Shown: positions 59,790 through 64,000 of the stretch, one piece after another | Numbering within the stretch: the stretch's first letter is position 1 | How the letters are laid out: each line of letters begins with the position of its first letter | From: Terricaulis silvestris | GTDB lineage: Bacteria > Pseudomonadota > Alphaproteobacteria > Caulobacterales > Aquidulcibacteraceae | Assembly: GCF_009792355.1 (NCBI RefSeq) | Contig: NZ_CP047045.1 | Span: 992,001 to 1,056,000 of the forward strand | DNA: 64,000 nucleotides | Direction of reading: 5' to 3' | Position numbers and translations under genes: made by a program | The notes under the pieces: generated by a model | The model's database searches: none | The model's input: the letters and a program-made list of their open reading frames with translations, nothing else | Told to the model about the DNA's origin: nothing

Positions 59790-60572
59790 TCAGGTCCGCG
59801 CGTTTTTCGTCGCCCACTCCAGCGCGTAGTCCGCGACTTCTTCCCAGCCCGGCTCGCCGCAGAGATAGTGTGAGCGGTCTTCGTACACCTTGAGCTCCGT
59901 CAGCGACGCGGCGCGTCGCTGGTGCTTGAAGATGTCTTTGGTCATGCCGAGCGGTGCGATGTGGTCTTTGCCGCCGCCGATCAGAAGCATGGGCGGGCGC
60001 ACTTTGCTGTCCCACGTGATGGCGCCAGCGCCGCCCGACACGACGCCGTCCCAATAGACCTTGCCCGCCGTCGGCACGACGTAGTGCTCGAAATGATAGT
60101 CGACCTGATCGCGCGGCAGCCCATTGGCGAACTTGTCAGCGAAGAATGATTTCATCATCGAGATCACTTTGCCGCCACTGAAGGGGTCGCCCAGCACCGG
60201 CAACGCATTGATCGCGCCTTCGATCGGAATGCCCACGCCCGGTGTCGGCGCGGGATCGATTGCGACAGCGGCAACGCCCAAGCCTTTGTCCGCCAAGTGC
60301 ATCGTGAAGACGCCGCCGGCCGAGTGACCCATGATGATCGGCTTCTCGTCCAAGTCAGCAATGATCGCCTCGTAGTGTGCGACGATCTCCTTTGGCCCGT
60401 AATGAATGAGTTCTTTGCGCGGATGTGCTTTGAGTTCGACCGGATCGCCTTCGTCGCCTGGCCAGTCCGGTGTCACGACTTTGAAGCCTTTGGCCTCGTA
60501 ACGCGTCTTCCAATGTTCCCAGCTCTTGGAATTCAGCCAAGCACCGTGAACCAAAAGAATCGTGCGCGTCAT
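59790..60572 (-). CDS. Alpha/beta hydrolase
   Basis: The 260-residue protein has LLVHGAWLNSKSWEHWKTRY, nucleophile elbow IIMGHSAGGVFTMHLADKGL, acid in LLIGGGKDHIAP and His in YEDRSHYLCGEPGW. The triad is complete. Proteins of this type are often esterases of unknown specificity. It begins 131 bases from the divergent membrane-protein gene and ends 3 bases from ilvE. Confidence 0.85.
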   Translation of the reverse strand: MTRTILLVHGAWLNSKSWEHWKTRYEAKGFKVVTPDWPGDEGDPVELKAHPRKELIHYGPKEIVAHYEAIIADLDEKPIIMGHSAGGVFTMHLADKGLGVAAVAIDPAPTPGVGIPIEGAINALPVLGDPFSGGKVISMMKSFFADKFANGLPRDQVDYHFEHYVVPTAGKVYWDGVVSGGAGAITWDSKVRPPMLLIGGGKDHIAPLGMTKDIFKHQRRAASLTELKVYEDRSHYLCGEPGWEEVADYALEWATKNART

Positions 60573-60703
60573 GGTCGTCTCCCATCGGCTTGCAGTTCAA
60601 CGTTATGAACCGGCCACGCGCGGAACAAGCGAAAATGAGATGAAGTCGGAACTCACGTAGCGGCGCCGCGTTACCGGGCAGCAATTCGGCCGGAGACACG
60701 CAC

Positions 60704-61354
60704 ATGGTCGCCTACAGATTTGATCCCGACTATACCATCGCGGGGCGCCACTACGCGCATCCGCTCATCCAGTGGCCAACGATTGTCGCGGGCGCAGTCG
60801 CCGCAATCGCCATCGGCTTTCTCCTGAACATGCTGGGCCTCGCCATCGGCGCCAGCGCCTTCAATCCCTACGAGATCAATAACCAAGACGAGACCATCTC
60901 CATCGGCGGCGGTCTATTTGTCATGTTCGCTCAACTCGTTGCATTTCAGGTCGGGGCCTACATCGCGTCACGCGGCGCGCGCTATCCTGACCACTTCGGC
61001 GGCCTGCTCACTGGCTTCCTGGTGTGGGCGTTTGCTGTCGCTGTCGCCGTCACGCTCGCGACCTTTGCCGCGTCCGGTGCCGTCAGCGGTGACTCGCTCC
61101 CGTCCGGTGTCGCCGAAACCATCGGCGAACTGAGCGATGCAACCGACGGGCAGGGCGCCAACGCCTCGGATCTCGCCACCGCCGGAGACACCGCCGACGC
61201 CATCGCCGCGCTCTCATGGTGGACTGTCGGCGCGCTCAGCTTGGGCCTTGCCGGCGCCGTCGCTGGCGGCTGGCTCGGCGCGCATCACCCGACATGGGAA
61301 GGCCGTCCGCGTCTCGACGACGGCGTTCCGTATCAAACCACCCCGCGCGTTTGA
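60704..61354 (+). CDS. Hypothetical membrane protein
   Basis: The 216-residue protein has four predicted helices (WPTIVAGAVAAIAIGFLLNM; GGGLFVMFAQLVAFQVGAYI; VWAFAVAVAVTLATFAASGA; WWTVGALSLGLAGAVAGGWL) with an Asp/Ser-rich loop between helices 3 and 4 and a short C-terminal tail. I recognise no named family. A 30-residue protein follows 12 bases downstream. Confidence 0.65.
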   Translation: MVAYRFDPDYTIAGRHYAHPLIQWPTIVAGAVAAIAIGFLLNMLGLAIGASAFNPYEINNQDETISIGGGLFVMFAQLVAFQVGAYIASRGARYPDHFGGLLTGFLVWAFAVAVAVTLATFAASGAVSGDSLPSGVAETIGELSDATDGQGANASDLATAGDTADAIAALSWWTVGALSLGLAGAVAGGWLGAHHPTWEGRPRLDDGVPYQTTPRV

Positions 61355-61366
61355 GGAGAGTGCATC

Positions 61367-61459
61367 GTGGAAGAACTGGGTAAAGGCTGTCTCCTCTGGG
61401 TCATCGGTATTCCGCTGCCGATCATCATCCTGCTTTTCTTGTTTGGAGTGCTGAACTAG
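61367..61459 (+). CDS. Very small membrane protein (30 residues)
   Basis: GTG 61367 opens a frame for 30 residues: a charged MEELGKGC start and a membrane helix (LLWVIGIPLPIIILLFLFGV). GAGGAG lies eight bases upstream and the frame ends at TAG 61457-61459. Proteins with this MEELGKGCLLW start and a following PxPIIILL helix recur in proteobacteria. It lies 12 bases after the membrane protein gene, so it is probably co-expressed. Confidence 0.6.
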   Translation: MEELGKGCLLWVIGIPLPIIILLFLFGVLN

Positions 61460-61887
61460 GTTTTCGGATTGGCGGCGTCGTCGTCGCCAACCAGGAAGTG
61501 CCCGTGCATCGCGGCAATCGGCTGCCCGCGTTCGCCTTGCCAAGCTTCGGCTTGCACATTGGCGATGCGGCGGCCGATTTTTATGACCTTCGCCCGCGCA
61601 AACGTATCCACAGGCTTGCCTGATCGCAGATAGTCAAAGCCAACATCGATCGTCTTAGGAAATTTTGCGCTCTTGGACGCGATCGCTAGCTGCGTAATCG
61701 CTGTCAGCTCCATCAGCGCGCCCACCACGCCGCCATGCAGTGCTGGCAACAGCGGATTGCCGAGCAGATGCTCGGAGTAGGGCAGCACGAGCGTCAGCTC
61801 ATCGCCCTTCAGCTCCGCGCGCACGCCCAGAAACGTCGCATACGGGATCCGCGCCAGCGCCGCCGTGAGCTGCTCTTGCGGCGTCAC
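61456..61887 (-). CDS. PaaI-family thioesterase (hotdog fold), copy 1
   Basis: The 143-residue protein has the PaaI/4HBT signature: LLGNPLLPALHGGVVGALME and TIDVGFDYLRSGKPVDTFAR, with the HGG motif at the helix. It hydrolyses acyl-CoA thioesters. It overlaps the upstream second thioesterase by 4 bases, and the two together form a tandem unit. Confidence 0.85.
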   Translation of the reverse strand: MTPQEQLTAALARIPYATFLGVRAELKGDELTLVLPYSEHLLGNPLLPALHGGVVGALMELTAITQLAIASKSAKFPKTIDVGFDYLRSGKPVDTFARAKVIKIGRRIANVQAEAWQGERGQPIAAMHGHFLVGDDDAANPKT

Positions 61888-62366
61888 GACTTTTTCTCCG
61901 TTAAATTCGCGCCGAACTTCCGTGTCGCGTTGACCATGAAGGTCGCCGTTGCGTGCGCAATCGGATTGCCCGCGTCATCCTCGAACGCCACAGCGCGCAC
62001 GAACGCCACGTTGCGCCCGATCTTGTAGCAATGCGCTTCCGCCAGCACGTCCCGCCCCGGCGTTGCGCCGCGCATGTAATCGATGCGGATGTCGATGGTC
62101 GCCACCATCGACGGCTCCTTCATCGCCAACACCGCCGCCATGCCGCAAAGCTGATCCAGGAACGTCGTGATCACGCCGCCCGCGATCACGCCCGTTTCCG
62201 GATCGCCCACCAGCTCAGGCTTGTACGGCGCACGGCCCCAAACGTGATTGCCCTCGAGTTTGGTCACCTCAAAGCCCAGCGCTCGGCCCTGCGGTGTCCA
62301 TTTCATCATGGCCTGAATGCGCTCGAACACGTCGCCGCCTTCGCCGTAGTGAGTTTCGCTGGCCAT
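61884..62366 (-). CDS. PaaI-family thioesterase (hotdog fold), copy 2
   Basis: The 160-residue protein has the same fold: ETGVIAGGVITTFLDQLCGM and ATIDIRIDYMRGATPGRDVL. The catalytic region reads AGGV instead of HGG(V/A). It is the first gene of the tandem pair and is divergent from the TetR gene, with the palindromic operator between them, which suggests regulation by that TetR protein. Confidence 0.82.
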   Translation of the reverse strand: MASETHYGEGGDVFERIQAMMKWTPQGRALGFEVTKLEGNHVWGRAPYKPELVGDPETGVIAGGVITTFLDQLCGMAAVLAMKEPSMVATIDIRIDYMRGATPGRDVLAEAHCYKIGRNVAFVRAVAFEDDAGNPIAHATATFMVNATRKFGANLTEKKS

Positions 62367-62411
62367 TGGCCGGTGCTAGCAGCGCCCGCTGCGCCCCGCC
62401 ATCAGATGAAA

Positions 62412-62444
62412 TTGACGTAACGTCATTTTTGTGGTCGCTATACT
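62412..62444. promoter_or_regulatory. Palindromic operator TGACGTAACGTCA and promoter elements
   Basis: A perfect odd-centred palindrome, TGACGT (62413-62418), A, ACGTCA (62420-62425), lies in the gap between the divergent thioesterase and TetR genes, followed by a TATACT-like -10 at 62439-62444. The spacing from TTGACG to TATACT is 21 bases, too long for one standard promoter, so the promoter assignment is weak. The palindrome is a likely binding site for the adjacent TetR protein. Confidence 0.5.
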
Positions 62445-62472
62445 GTCACGGGGAACGGTTCGGGGAGCGGGA

Positions 62473-63093
62473 ATGAGCGAGACGGCAACGATCGAGCCGC
62501 TAGGCAAACGCGAGAAGACCAAGGCGGCCAACCGCCAGGCCATTCTCATCGCCGCGCGCGCCGTGTTTGCGCAGCTCGGCTACGAAGCATCCACGGTGCG
62601 CGACATCATCCGGGGCACCGATCTCGCGTCCGGCACCTTCTACAATTACTTCCGTTCGAAAGAAGAAGTGTTCGAAGCGCTGGCCGATGACGGCGCGCGC
62701 CGCTTCCGCCCGATTCTCCGTATGGCGCGGGAGAACGCCAAGAGCTTTGAGGATTATCTGTACAGCGCCTTCGTCGCCTATTTCCGATTCATCGTGGAGG
62801 ACAATCGCGCCGAGGGCCGCCCGATCGACGAACGCCGCCCGCACGTCCTGCGCATGGACACGCCGGAGATGGTCTCAGTCTATCAGGAAGTGCGCCAAAG
62901 CCTGGAAGAATCGATCGCACGCGGCGACGCACCGCGCGTTGACGCAGACTATCTCGCTTGCGCTTGCATCGGCGCTGCGCAAGAGGTGGGTGCGGCGATG
63001 CTGCGCCGCTCACCTCCGGACATAAAAGGCGCGTCGGATTTCGCGACCGGCCTGATCCTGAAGGGTCTCGTCGGCGCGGCGCGCAAGGACTGA
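62473..63093 (+). CDS. TetR-family transcriptional regulator
   Basis: The 206-residue protein has a clear N-terminal HTH (KTKAANRQAILIAARAVFAQ, then LGYEASTVRDIIRGTDLASG and TFYNYFRSKEEVFEALADDG) and a ligand-binding helical C-terminal domain. ATG 62473 begins the protein. Divergent orientation from the thioesterases and proximity to an HSL-type esterase suggest it responds to acyl-CoA or a related lipid signal; this is inference. Confidence 0.88.
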   Translation: MSETATIEPLGKREKTKAANRQAILIAARAVFAQLGYEASTVRDIIRGTDLASGTFYNYFRSKEEVFEALADDGARRFRPILRMARENAKSFEDYLYSAFVAYFRFIVEDNRAEGRPIDERRPHVLRMDTPEMVSVYQEVRQSLEESIARGDAPRVDADYLACACIGAAQEVGAAMLRRSPPDIKGASDFATGLILKGLVGAARKD

Positions 63094-63118
63094 CCGAAGA
63101 AGAAGAGGTACGAACCCC

Positions 63119-64000
63119 GTGTCCTGGCTGCGTAAGACGCTCGCCCAACTTGCATTATCGCGCTCCGAAGCCGCGTTGCTCAAAGCCTCCGGCGGCGAAC
63201 CCCGCACCGTGCGCGGCATGACGCTGGACCCGCGCTTTCAATTCATCGAAGCCAAATCACGCGAACGCGGCGTCGATTGGGAGGCGATGACTCCTACGCG
63301 TCTACGCGAACAAGCCAACATGGGCACCGCCACGTTCGGCGGCTCTGCTGTCGGCGGCGTGCGCATTGAGAAAATCTACGTCACCGGCCGCAGCCATTCC
63401 GTGCCGTGCCGGCTCTATCTCCCGACCGTGCGCGACAATTCCGCGGCGATGATGGTGTATTACCACTTCGGCGGCGGCGTGATCGGCACGCTGGAAGATT
63501 GCCATCGCCTTTGCAGCATGATCGCGAAGGAAGCTGGCGCGCCGGTTCTCAGCGTCGACTATCGCCTCGCGCCCGAATACAAATTTCCCGCCGGACTCGA
63601 AGACGCGATGGCCGCGTACTCGTGGGCCGTCGACAACACCGCGCGCTATGGCGCGCCGGTGAAGAAGGCCGCTGTCGGCGGTGACTCGATGGGCGGCAAT
63701 TTCGCCGCCATCGTCGCGCAGGAATTTCGCACCTCGAAGCCGCCGGTGCTGCAGCTGCTGATCTATCCCGGCCTCGACCTCGTCAGCGACACGCCCTCGA
63801 TGCACGATTTCGCCGATGCGTTCCCGCTCACCAACGACACCGTCGATTATTTCATGAAGCAATACCTGCCCGAGAGCGCGGACCCTTCGGATCCGCGCGT
63901 CTCGCCTGGCCGCGCGCAAGACCTTCGCGGCCTTGCGCCGGCGCTAATCTACACTGCCGGTTTCGACATGCTGTTGGATCAAGGCGCCGCCTATGCGCAT
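63119..64000 (+). CDS. HSL-type alpha/beta hydrolase (esterase/lipase), C-terminus missing
   Basis: The open frame from GTG 63119 runs to the window edge (294 residues). It has an N-terminal cap, oxyanion motif reading YYHFGGGVIGTLEDCHRLCS, nucleophile elbow AAVGGDSMGGNFAAIVAQEF (GDSxGG) and the acid region LIYTAGFDMLLDQGAAYA. The catalytic His lies beyond the edge. AGAGG precedes the GTG. It follows the TetR gene by 25 bases, so it is probably in the same transcription unit. Confidence 0.85.
   Translation, partial: MSWLRKTLAQLALSRSEAALLKASGGEPRTVRGMTLDPRFQFIEAKSRERGVDWEAMTPTRLREQANMGTATFGGSAVGGVRIEKIYVTGRSHSVPCRLYLPTVRDNSAAMMVYYHFGGGVIGTLEDCHRLCSMIAKEAGAPVLSVDYRLAPEYKFPAGLEDAMAAYSWAVDNTARYGAPVKKAAVGGDSMGGNFAAIVAQEFRTSKPPVLQLLIYPGLDLVSDTPSMHDFADAFPLTNDTVDYFMKQYLPESADPSDPRVSPGRAQDLRGLAPALIYTAGFDMLLDQGAAYAH

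Noticed and set aside
1-64000. tRNA genes, rRNA, CRISPR arrays, prophage or insertion sequences
   Set aside because: No cloverleaf with TTCGA arm, regularly spaced repeats, integrase, transposase or phage structural genes were seen on either strand by eye; tRNAscan-SE and ISfinder would be decisive.

Overview
This window is a GC-rich alphaproteobacterial chromosome segment, most likely from the order Caulobacterales (the Hyphomonadaceae side or a soil/freshwater relative). The markers are RcdA (DUF1465), the nucleoid protein GapR (DUF2312), MotA without an adjacent MotB, DUF1192, the small zinc-free L31 and L36 ribosomal proteins, and TTG-N17-TA type promoters. The order is an inference; the class is well supported. 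Genes are dense, often overlapping by 4-11 bases, and almost all are housekeeping or accessory metabolic genes. I see no phage, insertion sequence, CRISPR array, rRNA or tRNA.

Layout. 0-4.8 kb: partial quinone oxidoreductase, DUF1192, rcdA, rpmE, DUF3052, a DHFR-fold protein and a Kef-type antiporter. 4.8-9.5 kb: ABC1 kinase, sigma-54 response regulator, DUF1294 and a tandem pair of paralogous membrane proteins. 9.6-15.9 kb: gapR, hydrolase plus TPR lipoprotein, rpmJ, lytic transglycosylase, MFS, motA and a small Ala/Pro lipoprotein. 16-23.2 kb: mnmC with a repeat element inserted between its two enzyme domains, a WecG-type glycosyltransferase, a GPH/MFS transporter, SuhB-like phosphatase, BaiN-type flavoprotein, VOC protein and dienelactone hydrolase. 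23.3-31.6 kb: two tandem double-domain retropepsin-like proteases, Bcr/CflA-type efflux, ychF, a TPR protein, pth-rplY and a lipoprotein hydrolase.

31.6-32.3 kb is the only long gene-free stretch. On the minus strand it can fold almost end to end into nested helices with two GNRA loops. I recognise none of the usual large RNAs in it and regard it as the best candidate here for an undescribed element. 32.3-36.5 kb: kup, divergent from a KdpD/KdpE-like pair that lacks both the KdpD N-terminal domain and kdpABC. 36.5-43 kb: prs, the minus-strand run lgt-midA-pgeF-(VanX-like), ubiK, ybjN and proC. 43-50.8 kb: ATP-grasp-like protein, a nested compound repeat, methyltransferase plus haem-oxygenase-like diiron protein, COQ9/TetR-like protein plus cupin, a second DHFR-fold protein, sthA and a RimK-like ligase. 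50.8-58.7 kb: two divergent Fe(II) oxygenases, an Hsp70-like ATPase, and a two-component system split around a polyprenyl-sugar glycosyltransferase pair. 58.9-64 kb: ilvE, a hydrolase, small membrane proteins, two hotdog thioesterases, a TetR regulator with a palindromic operator, and a partial HSL-type esterase.

Three signals cut across genes. One is a shared promoter architecture (TTG box, 17-base spacer, -10 box, then CCCCGCTTCCA at the probable transcript start) upstream of rpmE, rpmJ, rplY and, more loosely, a small lipoprotein. The second is a set of palindromic REP-like repeats between genes, once inside a gene and once nested in another repeat. The third is repeated tandem paralogy. 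Ordinary coding regions look unremarkable.
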